A model generated the notes under the pieces. That model had not been told where the DNA came from. It ran no database searches and saw only the letters and a list, made by a program, of their open reading frames with translations. From Rhodoblastus sp963710275 (lineage in GTDB: Bacteria; Pseudomonadota; Alphaproteobacteria; Rhizobiales; Beijerinckiaceae), in contig CAVPZS010000002.1 of assembly GCA_963710275.1 (NCBI GenBank), positions 620,001-684,000 of the forward strand: a stretch of DNA of 64,000 nucleotides, read 5' to 3'. Made by a program: the position numbers and the translations under genes. This document shows positions 17,240 through 26,173 of this stretch, piece after piece. Each line of letters starts with the position of its first letter. Position 1 is the stretch's first letter.

Positions 17240-17722
17240 ATGTCCGATAATCAGCGACACCGCTCACGTCGCGCAAATCCTATCGTCCTACCTGTCTAAC
17301 AACACCGTAGCCCCGGCCGATCTCGGCACTGTGATTGAGACCGTCAAATCTGCCTTCGGTGTTTCCGGTGGCCTCGGCCTTTGTAGCTATAGGAAGTTGA
17401 AGAGACGAAGAAATTGGAACCGGCTGTTCCCGTGGAAGCCGTGACTCCCCGGACGCGCTGACATGTCTTTGCTGCGGCAGACAATTCAAATCGCTCAAGC
17501 GTCATCTCCAGTCGGAGCACGAACTTTCACCCGAGGAATATCGTGCAGCTTTTGGTCTGAAAAGCGGTTACCCGGATCGTCGCGACCGGACTCTCGCGCC
17601 AGCGCTCGTCTTTGGCGCTGAGACCGGACTGGCCGAAGTCTTCGGAGCGGGCCGCTGCCAAGAAGGTTGTCGGGAAAAAGCCGGTCGCGAAAAAAACCAC
17701 GAAAAAAACAGCGGCGGAATGA
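17240..17722 (+). CDS. MucR/Ros-family zinc-finger regulator, frame-disrupted
   Basis: Begins near ATG 17240 with 'HVAQILSSYLSNNTVAPADL' and 'GTVIETVKSAFGV', the MucR N-terminal oligomerisation region. After frame changes it reads 'TCLCCGRQFKSLKRHLQSEH', 'ELSPEEYRAAFGLKSGYP', the Ros-type zinc-binding core. It ends in a lysine/alanine tail ('KKVVGKKPVAKKTTKKTAAE') at 17722. MucR proteins bind AT-rich, often horizontally acquired DNA in alphaproteobacteria and silence or tune it. Three or so frame changes are needed. In the tail and linker they fall near A or G runs. A mobile element carrying such a regulator may be silencing itself. Confidence 0.85.
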
Positions 17723-17834
17723 GTTGCCACGAAATAAGAAACCCGGCATTGTCGAGCTTTTTTTCATCAACCCTTCGGATGCAATTCGTGGAAGCTCAAG
17801 CGCGGTCGCCCGAGGGCGAGCAGAAAGCGAGCCG

Positions 17835-18527
17835 GTGACTCCGCCGTTGTATAAAGCGATCTATGTCGCTTCGACGTGGGTAATCCCATTGCTGCTGGCC
17901 ATAACTTTGCACGAAGCTGCGCATGGCTATGTGGCGCGCGTTTTTGGCGATGAAACGGCATGGCGGCTGGGACGGGTTTCCTTCAACCCATTGCGACATG
18001 TCGACCCGTTCGGCACGGTGTTGCTTCCCACATTGCTCATTGCATCGCACGCGCCCTTTCTGTTCGGTTACGCCAAGCCCGTACCGGTGAATTTCGGGCA
18101 ACTGCGCCAGCCACGCCGAGACATGATCTGGGTTGCTGCGGCGGGACCGGGCATGAACATCGTGTTGGCGATCACGGCGGCGCTGTTTGTTTATGCGGTC
18201 GGGATTTTGCCGTCCGGCGTCGATCGATGGGTTCTGTCAAACCTTGTCAACGCGATCAACATCAACGTCTTTCTCGCCGTGTTCAACATGATCCCGCTGC
18301 CGCCGCTGGACGGCGGTCGCGTCGCCGTCGCGATACTGCCGAAAGCGCTCGCGAAGCCGCTCGCCGCGCTGGAGCCCTACGGAATGATAATCATGATCGG
18401 TTTGTTTTTTCTGCTGCCGATCGCAGAGGCGAAAGTTGGCTTACATTTCGACCTGTTTGCGAACATCGTGACACGCCCGGCCAAAACGCTTATTCAAATG
18501 ATCCTGCATTTCACTGGAATTTCCTGA
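17835..18527 (+). CDS. Site-2 protease-type metalloprotease (peptidase M50)
   Basis: About 230 residues from a GTG at 17835; the frame is open further upstream, but that overlaps the MucR-like gene. The zinc motif H-E-x-x-H is seen as 'LHEAAHGYVARVFGD' in the first helix, and the second zinc ligand in 'NMIPLPPLDGGRVAVA'. At least five hydrophobic helices are present ('VIPLLLAITLHEAA', 'MIWVAAAGPGMNIVLAIT', 'MIIMIGLFFLLPIAEA'). This is the compact M50B type without PDZ domain, common in proteobacteria, with unknown substrate. The frame is intact although neighbours are broken. Confidence 0.88.
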   Translation: MTPPLYKAIYVASTWVIPLLLAITLHEAAHGYVARVFGDETAWRLGRVSFNPLRHVDPFGTVLLPTLLIASHAPFLFGYAKPVPVNFGQLRQPRRDMIWVAAAGPGMNIVLAITAALFVYAVGILPSGVDRWVLSNLVNAININVFLAVFNMIPLPPLDGGRVAVAILPKALAKPLAALEPYGMIIMIGLFFLLPIAEAKVGLHFDLFANIVTRPAKTLIQMILHFTGIS

Positions 18528-18835
18528 AGGCTGCGACGACCAGCAACACCAATGTTTTGCCGCCGCCGGTGCCTGAGTTCGCTTTTTCGCCGACAACCCA
18601 ACCATTGTCGGCCCGGCAAAATTCGATTGCGACAGCCGCCGTTACTTCCGAGCCTATAATTTTTCAAATTCGTTCATGAGCTTGGCAGCCGCATCTATAT
18701 TTGATAATGTCCTTTATCCAGCATATGGAAATTTTGCATGAACTATTGTGAATTACGGCGAATTCGTAAAAGCCGTTGCGCCCGTGTTCACGGCAGGTGC
18801 TGCTTGCAAGGGCGCGTTTATCGGATGGCGAGGAT

Positions 18836-19900
18836 TAGAGCATTCCCCGTCTAACCTGATCCATAACCGTCATGCCTGAAATAGTTTGAGCATTCTGGCG
18901 CACCAAACTCGCCGAGGATGACGCCGATACGTTCCCAAAGCTGATCGACGGTTCGTTCCTTGGCCTTGCGCAGCAGCGCCTTGAGCTTGGCGAACATCAT
19001 CTCGATGGGATTGAGATCGGGCGAATAGGGCGGCAGATAGAGCAACTTTGCGCCGGCGTTTTCGATGATCGCGCGCACGCCCGGAACCTTGTGGGCGGGC
19101 AAGTTGTCCATGATGACGATTTCGCCCGCGGCCAGGGTTGGCGCGAGGCTCTGTTCGAGCCATGCCTGGAAGATGACTCCGTTCATCGGCTGATCGACGA
19201 CCAGGGGCGCGGTGATCGCGTTGTTGCGCAGCCCGGCGACGAAGGTTGTCGTTTTCCAATGGCCGTGCGGCGCGTAATCGACGAGACGCTTGCCTTTTTG
19301 GCAGCGTCCGCGCGTTCGCGTCATCTGCGTATTTGTGCCAGTTTCATCAATAAATACAAGTCGGTCCGGATCAAGCGTCGGTTGCGCCCGTTTCATTCCT
19401 CGCGCGCCTTCGCCACGTCTTCTCGATGCTGCTCGCTGGCGTGCAGCGTTTTTTTTATAGCTGAGGTTGTGGCGTTGAAAGAACCGCGCAATCGAACTGT
19501 CCGTGGTTTTGACCTGACGCTCATCCAGAAGGCGGCCTTCAATCTCGGCCAGCGTCAGGTCGCTCTCGCTCGCAACCAAAGCCAAAAGCCATTCCGCGTG
19601 CGCGTCCAGCGGCGAGGCCCGCAACTTCTTGCCGGGCTTTTCCGCAAAGCTGCCCGTTTCCTTGAACCGCCTGAACCACTTTATCAACGATGATTTCGAC
19701 ACCAATAATTGCCGTGCCGCAGCCCGCCGCGACATGCCGCCTTCGACCAACGCAATCACACGCTTACGCAAATCGAAGGAAAGGCCTCGCGACATGCTGC
19801 GTCCCCAAATCAATGCGATGCGCAGATTCGCTCATTCGGGACCGCAAGGGAATCCCACTCCTGCAAAAAATACGAGTCAGACCAACCGGGGAATGCTCTA
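18836..19900 (-). mobile_element. IS630-family insertion sequence, complete
   Basis: 1065 bp bounded by 14-bp perfect terminal repeats: TAGAGCATTCCCCG at 18836-18849 and its reverse complement at 19887-19900. The outermost TA is the duplicated target, as for IS630. One transposase gene fills it. The insertion is within an otherwise open reading frame. Confidence 0.93.
18851..19813 (-). CDS. IS630-family transposase
   Basis: 320 residues. The N-terminus has paired helix-turn-helix segments ('FDLRKRVIALVEGGMSRRAA', 'VSKSSLIKWFRRFKETGS'). The DDE catalytic core has 'DRLVFIDETGTNT', 'GEIVIMDNLPAHK' and 'YSPDLNPIEMMFAKLKALL'. Between residues about 120 and 145 the sequence is out of the family frame. 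The expected 'TLHASEQHREDVAKAREE' is found in another frame, entered by an extra base in an 8-T run (19449-19456) and left by a missing base near 19394. The two changes cancel, so the frame looks open but the middle is wrong. Confidence 0.93.
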   Translation of the reverse strand: MIWGRSMSRGLSFDLRKRVIALVEGGMSRRAAARQLLVSKSSLIKWFRRFKETGSFAEKPGKKLRASPLDAHAEWLLALVASESDLTLAEIEGRLLDERQVKTTDSSIARFFQRHNLSYKKNAARQRAASRRRGEGARGMKRAQPTLDPDRLVFIDETGTNTQMTRTRGRCQKGKRLVDYAPHGHWKTTTFVAGLRNNAITAPLVVDQPMNGVIFQAWLEQSLAPTLAAGEIVIMDNLPAHKVPGVRAIIENAGAKLLYLPPYSPDLNPIEMMFAKLKALLRKAKERTVDQLWERIGVILGEFGAPECSNYFRHDGYGSG

Positions 19901-20415
19901 GAAAAGTGGCGATCCGAAACACTTGGCAAAAGGAAGGCCGAGATTGCCGAAGCGACTTTGGTCCATGTTTACGAAATGGAGGAAATTCTTAGATCGGCGC
20001 GGGCTCCTTGGGTTCTTCCTCATGAAACGACCCCGCGCGAGGCGCTTCGTAACGAAATCGCAACCGACCCGAATTTCGTTCCTGAAGCACGGCTCCTTGA
20101 ACATCAGGAGTTTTTTGGCCGATTTCGTTCGCAGAGGTTTGCGTGTGCCGCCCTGTTCGGGCGCGACGCTGCCAAACCGCTTGATGAGCTTTGGAACGTT
20201 CGTTTGGAGATCAATAACGCGGTCGATAACTTACTTCGCAATAAGGAAATGGCCTCTGGAGACGCGGACGATAAAATTACTTGGAAAGAATGGCGATCCA
20301 TCGCATTCCGACACAGAAAGCCGGAGGATGATGCATTAGGCAAGCGCATCGCAGAAAATGTAGCCGCGATGGAAGCAGTATGCCGTCCCGCCATCGAAGC
20401 GAGGGCGAAACCGTG

Positions 20416-21371
20416 ATGAATGCAGTTGCCAATATTGCGAACCGAGTACCAGCCCTCATCCATTCGGCTGGATCGCGTGCGTCAACGCGCTTCCTCGAAT
20501 TCTTCATCCTCAATGTCCGCAACCCGAACACGCGGCGTGCCTACGGGCGCGCGATTTCAGAATTTCTCGACTGGTGTATCGGGCACGGTGTCGCGTCGAT
20601 CGTTGACGTACAGCCGATTCATGTCGGCGCCTATGTTGAAATGCTGACCCGAAGCCTCAGTGCGCCTACTGCAAAACAGCGCCTCGCTGCACTCCGTCAT
20701 TTGTTCGATTGGATGGTGATCGGGCAAATCATCCCGACCAATCCCGCAGCCTCAGTGCGCGGTCCAAAGCACGTGGTCAAAGTCGGCAAAACACCCGTGC
20801 TTGATCCGGCGGAGGCCCGCGCGTTGCTTGACGCGATTGACGTCAGCACACCCGCCGGCCTCAGAGATCGCGCCCTGATCGGTCTCATGGTCTATTCCTT
20901 CGCTCGCATCGGTGCGGCGATCGGCATGAAGGTCGAGGACGCATTCATCCAAAACCGCCGGCTCTGGGTCCGGCTGCACGAGAAGGGCGGCAAGCTCCAT
21001 GCGATGCCGTGTCACCACAATCTCGAAACCTACCTGCACGCCTATATCGACGGATGCGGTCTTGCCGACGATCCGAAAGGACCGCTGTTCCGGACGATTG
21101 GCCGGGGCACAGGCGAAGTTGTCACGCGAATCCCTGCCGCAGGCGAACGCCTATTCGATGATTCAGCGGCGCGCGCGTTGGCGCCGAAATCGCCACGAAA
21201 ATTGGCAACCACACGTTTCGCGCAACCGGCATCACCGCCTATCTGAAGAATGGCGGCACGCTGGAAAAAGCCGCAGCGATGGCCAACCATTCATCGACGC
21301 GGACGACACAACTCTATGATCGGCGCCGTGATGAGATGAGCCTCGACGAGGTGGAGCGGATTGTGATTTGA
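20416..21371 (+). CDS. Tyrosine recombinase (XerC/D-like integrase), frame-disrupted near 21150-21190
   Basis: Starts at ATG 20416, overlapping the upstream gene's TGA. The SAM-like N-terminal domain ('NPNTRRAYGRAISEFLDWC', 'APTAKQRLAALRHLFDWMV') is followed by the catalytic domain. Arg I is in 'MVYSFARIGAAIGMKVED', Lys in 'LHEKGGKLHAMPCHHNLE', the H-x-x-R box in 'NHTFRATGITAYL', the second His in 'MANHSSTRTTQLYD', and Tyr as the Y of that string. The last 60 residues lie two frame changes away from the N-terminal frame and end at TGA 21371. All catalytic residues exist once the frame is restored. It resembles stand-alone recombinases of plasmids and integrative elements. It sits mid-element, not at an end. 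Confidence 0.87.
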
Positions 21372-21528
21372 GAGGACCGCGTCGCGCGCCGAATTCTTTG
21401 TGCCGTTTCGTTCTCTTGAGCCTGAGCTAAATCATTTTCGACGAATGGACGATCAGAATCGGCGAGCATGCGACCGTTTGCGCCTTTACCGATCGCAGTT
21501 ACTGCCTCTACGGTGTGAAAATTCAGCC

Positions 21529-22740
21529 GTGGGGGCTAATTTGTCAAAGTCGTTTTTTGCTTCGTTCATTGTAGCAGTATTGGCGTTTTCCTCTGTTTTG
21601 CCCGTGCAGGCGCAGAACCAACGGGGAATCTTCAACATGCTCGGCGGCATGATGGGAGCGGCCGTCGCCCAAAGCGTCAGGGCGGAGTGGAACCGCCTTC
21701 CTGCTGATGAACTGAACTGCATTCAGGCCACGCTCGCTCAGCAAGGCGCATCGGTCGACCGCATGATTCAAAGCGGCATCCAGCCCAATGATCCTCAAAT
21801 CTCTCGTATTCGATCTACCTGCGAAAACATTTTGTATCGCGAATTGCGCACCAATGTAGAATGCCAAATGAACACGCCAGCCGGACAGGTCACCTCGTTT
21901 TGTGACGAAGATTATGCCCGAAGCAATGGGCAGGGCAATTTTCAAAGAATTTCCAAAAGCGACGCTGCCCTTACCGCTCGCAACGGACAACCTCCATTAA
22001 CGGCGCTTTTCGAACGCGCCGATGCGCGTTCCCGTCGCGAACAGATGCAAGCGACGGATTCAAACCTCACCAAAGTTCCGTCGCCAAATTTCAACTGCGC
22101 GAAGTCAAAAACGGAAACGGAATTTGCCGTGTGCCGATCGTACGACCTGTCCACGCTCAATTCTGAATACGGGGAACTCTACCGGCAGGCCACGTCTTTT
22201 GACCGAACCGGTTCCATGAAACGGCAGGTGCATCAGCTTTGGATTGACGGGAACGCCTGCGCCGGCACAACTGCGTGCATCGAGGCTAATTTAAATCACG
22301 GCATTGCATATTTAGCGGGTTACCTGCGACATAATGGCCAATCAGTTCAGACGAATGCCGAACGCGTCGAGGCTGAACGAAAGCAGGAAGAGGCGGCGGC
22401 TGCCGCTCAACAGGCGCGCGATCTCGAAGAATCCAAAGCGCGGGCAGAACAGGCCGCAGCCGAACGGGCCAAACAAGAAGCGGAGCGGACCCGCGTCGAA
22501 ACCGAACAAAAGATGGCACTGGAAAGATTCCGCGCGGAGCAGGCGCAAAAGGCGGCGGATGCGGAACTCCAACGAAAAAAAGAACAAGCTGAAATCGAGT
22601 ATCGTGATTTAGTCCACAAAACGTTCGGGTTTGCTTTCCCCATTTTGGGTTGCGCATTGCTAGGCACAATTTTCTTCGTCGCGATCCGACGTCGAGCCAA
22701 GCAGGAATTGGACAGCGACGAGGTTAAAGGCAATGGCTGA
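21529..22740 (+). CDS. Exported LprI-like/coiled-coil membrane protein of unknown function
   Basis: The frame is open from 21400; a GTG at 21529 or TTG at 21541 places a clean signal sequence ('FFASFIVAVLAFSSVLPVQA') at the start. The following periplasmic part has paired cysteines. A segment 'FNCAKSKTETEFAVCRSYDL' with 'LNSEYGELYRQA' resembles the LprI/DUF1311 fold of lysozyme-inhibitor-like proteins. Residues about 290-375 are an Ala/Glu/Arg coiled coil. A C-terminal helix ('FAFPILGCALLGTIFFVAI') returns to the membrane, followed by a short charged tail. The stop overlaps the next gene by 8 bases. It is the first gene of the cassette with a membrane protein and a patatin. Function unknown. 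Confidence 0.75.
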   Translation: MGANLSKSFFASFIVAVLAFSSVLPVQAQNQRGIFNMLGGMMGAAVAQSVRAEWNRLPADELNCIQATLAQQGASVDRMIQSGIQPNDPQISRIRSTCENILYRELRTNVECQMNTPAGQVTSFCDEDYARSNGQGNFQRISKSDAALTARNGQPPLTALFERADARSRREQMQATDSNLTKVPSPNFNCAKSKTETEFAVCRSYDLSTLNSEYGELYRQATSFDRTGSMKRQVHQLWIDGNACAGTTACIEANLNHGIAYLAGYLRHNGQSVQTNAERVEAERKQEEAAAAAQQARDLEESKARAEQAAAERAKQEAERTRVETEQKMALERFRAEQAQKAADAELQRKKEQAEIEYRDLVHKTFGFAFPILGCALLGTIFFVAIRRRAKQELDSDEVKGNG

Positions 22741-23606
22741 CGACTGGATCGGAACTTTGTCAGGGAACGAATTCTCGGATTGGCTCATCGACGAATTTCA
22801 CAAACTGCGGACGTTGATCGGAACTAATTTTTTTTCGCTAAGCGAGCAAATTTGGGAGTCGGTCGGATCGATCTGTTTGAATCTGACCCTTCTCGAAATC
22901 CTTCTGATAGGCGTGTTTTTCGGAGTTCGAACTCAATTCTTTCAGCGCAATCTTGGGCGCATTGTGCCTGCCCATCGTCGTCTTCGTTGTCCACGTCATA
23001 AACAGACGGCTCTTCCGCACTTTCGACCAGTTCGTGCGCGGCAATCGACTGATTGTCACAGACCACAACATGACCAACGCGTTTGGCGTGATTGCACTGG
23101 GACCGGCCTTTGGCGGCCTCCCCGTCGGGCTGTATTTTTTTATGAAGCTTGAAAACCCGACATATTTGTATGCGGGTATCACCGTCGCACTGGTAGCCCT
23201 CTATGTGGCGTCCTTCATGTTAAATCCCGAAATATTGAATATCGAGGCTTCAGAGGAAGCATCAATCGGCGATAACGGGATTACTTACCTCTCGATCATG
23301 AACGGAATTGGGCCAGCGCGTCTGGCTCGCTTGGCTTACAACATCGCCCTGCTGAACGGGTTTTTTATGTTCGCGCATGGTTTTTTCGAAAAAGTTGTCT
23401 CTTCCAGCGTCGCACCAACTCTTTCGGTGTTTGACATCTCCGCAGCGGGCCTTGCGGGCACAGGAATCCTTGTCGCGATTGCCGCCGTCGCAATTCCGCT
23501 CCCCCTATTTCTTTACATCATCATCGTCCACGTTTTCCTCGATGCGCTTTCAAGTTTGGTACGCTCGAAGAACGTCATCAAGGGATCAGCAACGGCGATT
23601 ATCTAA
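22733..23606 (+). CDS. Polytopic membrane protein of unknown function, one frameshift near 22920
   Basis: Starts at ATG 22733 inside the end of the previous gene ('DDWIGTLSGNEFSDWLIDEF'). After the T run at about 22916-22920 the frame shifts by one to 'AILGALCLPIVVFVVHVINR' and continues to 23606. The joined protein of about 290 residues has five to six membrane helices, among them 'FGVIALGPAFGGLPVGLYFF', 'LYAGITVALVALYVASFML' and 'PLPLFLYIIIVHVFLDAL'. I do not recognise the family. The overlap upstream and 39-base gap downstream put it in an operon with the patatin gene. Confidence 0.7.
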
Positions 23607-23645
23607 CGCACTTGGTTTTATTCTCTCAATTTTGCGGAGGCATTC

Positions 23646-24728
23646 ATGTCAGACGATTTTGTAAGAATCCTTTCGATCGATGGCGGCGGAATTCGCGGGA
23701 TCATTCCCGCAATGGTGCTCAACACTCTGTTGAAAGGGCTGAAGGCGCAGGACGTCTTTCATCTGATTGCAGGAACGTCGACTGGCGGAATCATTGCGTG
23801 CGGACTTGCCAAGCCAAATCCGATGACGCTGACCGAAATCATCGCCCTTTATGTCGAGCACGGTGGAGAGATTTTCAAACCGGTGCCGCTTGGTGGGATT
23901 GACGGCCCGAAATACAGGCCCGACGCGTTAGTGAAATATCTTGGCCAAGAGTTTGAGACGACGCACCTTTCAGACATCAATGGAAACGGTGACAAGGCCG
24001 AACTTCTTATCCCTAGCTATGCGATTGGCTTGCCCGTGGAAAAGCCGCCCGGCAACTCTTGCGCTCCGATGTTTTTCCGAAGCTGGCAAGCGCGCGGACT
24101 TCAGCTGGTACACGGCGAAACAGCCGCCGAGAATGATTTCCGATTGAGTGCCGTGGCGCGAGCAACGTCGGCGGCCCCGACATATTTCCCCCCTCAGCAA
24201 TTGTTTAATAAGGCGGGGCAGGAGTTCACGATGATCGATGGCGGAGTGTTCGCCAACAATCCAACGATGTGCGCCATTGTCGAGGCGCACCGGCTATATG
24301 GCACGCAAAAAGTCTTGGTTGTCTCGATAGGCACCGGAAGTCAGCCCACTCGGATAGACGCCAACGCCGCATTGACGTGGAACGAGCTGCAATGGTTGCA
24401 GCCAATTCTGACGATCCTGATGGACGGTAACTCGCAGACCACGCGCATCGAGGTCGACGAACTACTCGATGATAACCATTGGCGGTTTGATATTTCGCTC
24501 GCAACCCCTACCCCGCAGGGCGAGGCGGTTGACGCCGCGATGGACAACGCTTCGCCGAAGAACATCAAGGCACTCGAAGACAAGGCAAATCAGCTAATTG
24601 ACACCAACTCCAATCAAATAAACGCATTGGCAAAATTGTTGTCTCCGCCGAAAGCCAGTTTTCAACCGTCCCAGACTGCGGCCGCGAAGGGTATGTTGGT
24701 TTCTGCCGCGACACCGCCACGCGCCTAA
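23646..24728 (+). CDS. Patatin-like phospholipase
   Basis: An intact 360-residue patatin hydrolase. The oxyanion loop is 'ILSIDGGGIRGIIPAMVLN', the G-x-S-x-G nucleophile elbow is 'HLIAGTSTGGIIACGL', and the catalytic aspartate of the Ser-Asp dyad is in 'MIDGGVFANNPTMCAI'. Patatins release fatty acids from membrane phospholipids. Bacterial versions act as toxins, in lipid turnover, or as defence effectors that damage the cell's own membrane. There is no signal peptide, so it should be cytosolic. It sits 39 bases behind a membrane-protein gene and ahead of a truncated secreted protein. No nucleotidyltransferase of the CBASS kind is nearby, so a CapV role is not supported. Confidence 0.92.
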   Translation: MSDDFVRILSIDGGGIRGIIPAMVLNTLLKGLKAQDVFHLIAGTSTGGIIACGLAKPNPMTLTEIIALYVEHGGEIFKPVPLGGIDGPKYRPDALVKYLGQEFETTHLSDINGNGDKAELLIPSYAIGLPVEKPPGNSCAPMFFRSWQARGLQLVHGETAAENDFRLSAVARATSAAPTYFPPQQLFNKAGQEFTMIDGGVFANNPTMCAIVEAHRLYGTQKVLVVSIGTGSQPTRIDANAALTWNELQWLQPILTILMDGNSQTTRIEVDELLDDNHWRFDISLATPTPQGEAVDAAMDNASPKNIKALEDKANQLIDTNSNQINALAKLLSPPKASFQPSQTAAAKGMLVSAATPPRA

Positions 24729-24740
24729 CAAGGCTCATCG

Positions 24741-24970
24741 ATGACCGCACGAATTTTCGCACAGGCGACTGTTGCCGTAATTTCGTTGACGGCCTGCATT
24801 TCGTCGGCGACCGCCGCCGATCTCATGCCGCTCAATCCAGACGTCAAACAAGCGTCGATCGCTACCACGATCTGTCAAACCGGCTGGACGCGAACCGTCC
24901 GCCCGTATGTTTCGACCATGAAAACCATCAAGGCGGAAATGCTTGCGGAAGTCGGAGAACCGATCGAGAC
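24741..24970 (+). pseudogene. Secreted small protein (HNH-like N-terminus), truncated by IS21 remnant
   Basis: ATG 24741 is followed by a signal peptide ('ARIFAQATVAVISLTACISS', 'ATAADLMPLNPDVKQ'). Then come 'ATTICQTGWTRTVRP' and 'IKAEMLAEVGEPIE', which resemble the start of exported HNH-like proteins that continue with an E-x-D-H-x-x-P-L motif. At about 24970 the sequence changes to IS21 transposase on the other strand, so the presumed catalytic half is gone. It begins 12 bases after the patatin stop and was probably the last gene of that operon. Confidence 0.6.
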
Positions 24971-25959
24971 AAAATCCTCCGCCGGTAGCCGGTCAAGCGC
25001 CGCCTTCTCAACGGTTTCGAACAATTGCCGGCGGCTGATCCCAACTCGACGCATGACGGCGCCGTTCATCCGCTCCAGCGCTTCGACGATGGCGGCGTTG
25101 GATTCGGCGAGCGAGAAGAACGTCCTGTTGCGCGAGTCGGCCAAGAATGTAGCTCTGGGCGAAGCGGACGCCCGCCTCGACCTTGGCCTTGTCGCGCGGC
25201 TTGTAGGGGCGTGCCGGCAAAACGCCGACACCATAATGGTCCGCCATCATGCCGTAACTGCGGTTGATCTCCGGGTCATAGAACGAGGCCTTGTGGACGC
25301 CGACTTTGAGATTGTCGGGGACGATCAGACTTCGGCACGCCGCCGAAGAAGCGGAACATCCGCACATGCGAGCCGATCCAGTCCGGCAGCCGTTGCGTCC
25401 AGCTCGCCTCGGCATAGGTGAGGCTCGAGGCGCCAAGCACGCCGACGAAGATCTCGGCCTCGCGGATCACGCCGGTGGCCGGATCGACGATCGGCGATCT
25501 TCTTGCCGGAATAGTCGACAAAGACCTTGTCGCCGGGCTCGTGGCGTCTGCCGCATGTCGGCGACAGCCGCCGCTCGAACTCCCGAAACAGGTCGCAAAA
25601 CCGGCGAATAGCCATATCCCGCTGGATGCTGCGCGCGGTATTCCTCCCACAGAAATCTGAGATTGACGCCGGCCGCTTCAACTCGCGCGCCAGCGCCGCC
25701 CAGTCGGGCTCGGGGCGCCGGCGGAAGCCGCGCTCACGCCAGCCCGCGCGAACAGCTGTTTCCTCCAGCACCTCGTCAGTCAGCTCCGGCGGCAAGGGCC
25801 AGGCAGAGCCCCGACCGCCACCGCACGTTTCGATTCGTCTTGGACCGTGCGTGCGCGCCACGCCGATCATCCGGCCGATTTCGCGCGCGCTCATGCCGTC
25901 GCGTGACAGCCGCAGCATTGCCGCATCTGTCTCATGGTCAGCTCTCTCTTTGCCGGCAT
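24970..25959 (-). pseudogene. istA: IS21 transposase IstA, truncated and frame-broken
   Basis: Pieces in several frames give IstA in order: 'MPAKRELTMRQM', 'LRLSRDGMSAREIGRMIGVA', 'WPLPPELTDEVLEE', 'EPDWAALARELKRP', 'FCDLFREFERRLSPT', catalytic-core 'DKVFVDYSGKKIA' and 'EIFVGVLGASSLTYAEASWT', 'SFYDPEINRSYGMMADHYGV', 'ARPYKPRDKAKVEAGVRFAQ', and 'RRVGISRRQLFETVEKAALD', then an abrupt end. At least four frame changes and loss of the last third make it inactive. The partner ATPase gene istB is absent. Confidence 0.88.
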
Positions 25960-26055
25960 TCGGGCCCCCATGTTCACGAAGCTCCCGAATGCCTGATTGC
26001 TGACCCTGGGGCGTTAATTCTCCGCATCGCCGACCGGAGATTTGCCCGGCTACCT

Positions 26056-26173
26056 GACCGACTTCAAATCGGAATGGTGGCCGGCTTCAGATCGGAACGG
26101 TGGCCGGCTTCAAGTCGGAATACATGGCCGGCTTCGCGTCGGAATGCCTGGCCGGATTAAATTGGAATTCGCA
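26056..26173 (-). repeat. IS21 terminal repeat array
   Basis: Five imperfect copies of a 23-26 base unit, consensus about TGGCCGGCTTCRRRTCGGAA, at the outer end of the IS21 remnant. IS21-family ends carry several such repeats as transposase-binding sites, which explains them. Spacing and divergence do not fit a CRISPR array. Confidence 0.8.

Larger units (their letters stand above)
18748..20416 (+). pseudogene. Unknown gene (201 codons) interrupted by IS630
   Basis: The 5' part starts at GTG 18748 ('YGEFVKAVAPVFTAGAACKG') and runs in frame to the TA at 18836. The 3' part resumes at the IS right-end TA (19899-19900) with 'EKWRSETLGKRKAEIAEATL' and 'YEMEEILRSARAPWVLPHET', and runs to TGA 20414-20416. 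Removing the IS and one TA joins the frames exactly, giving an acidic, mainly helical soluble protein of about 200 residues that I do not recognise. Its stop overlaps the start of the recombinase gene (TGATG), so the two formed an operon. Confidence 0.8.
24970..26173 (-). mobile_element. IS21-family insertion remnant (left end and most of istA)
   Basis: The transposase A coding region runs leftwards from about 25959. The intact outer end, with its array of repeats (26056-26173), terminates in ...CA on the plus strand (TG read inward) at 26172-26173. The other end is missing: istA stops matching near 24970 and no istB follows. The intact end lies inside an integrase gene and the broken end inside a secreted-protein gene. 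A deletion therefore probably removed istB and some neighbouring element DNA. Confidence 0.82.

Noticed and set aside
18528..18679. Extension of an open frame past the M50 protease gene
   Set aside because: It belongs to a different frame from the protease and its earlier part is a shadow of that gene; nothing protein-like is conserved.
19390..19460. Programmed frameshift in the IS630 transposase
   Set aside because: IS630 elements can use frameshifting, but here two opposite changes cancel and the correct family sequence lies in another frame between them, which fits sequencing errors better.
23646..24728. CBASS system with patatin effector (CapV)
   Set aside because: No CD-NTase, Cap2 or Cap3 gene lies within several kilobases; the neighbours are membrane and secreted proteins.
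26056..26173. CRISPR array
   Set aside because: Units of 23-26 bases follow one another without spacers and sit at the end of an IS21 element, where such transposase-binding repeats are expected.
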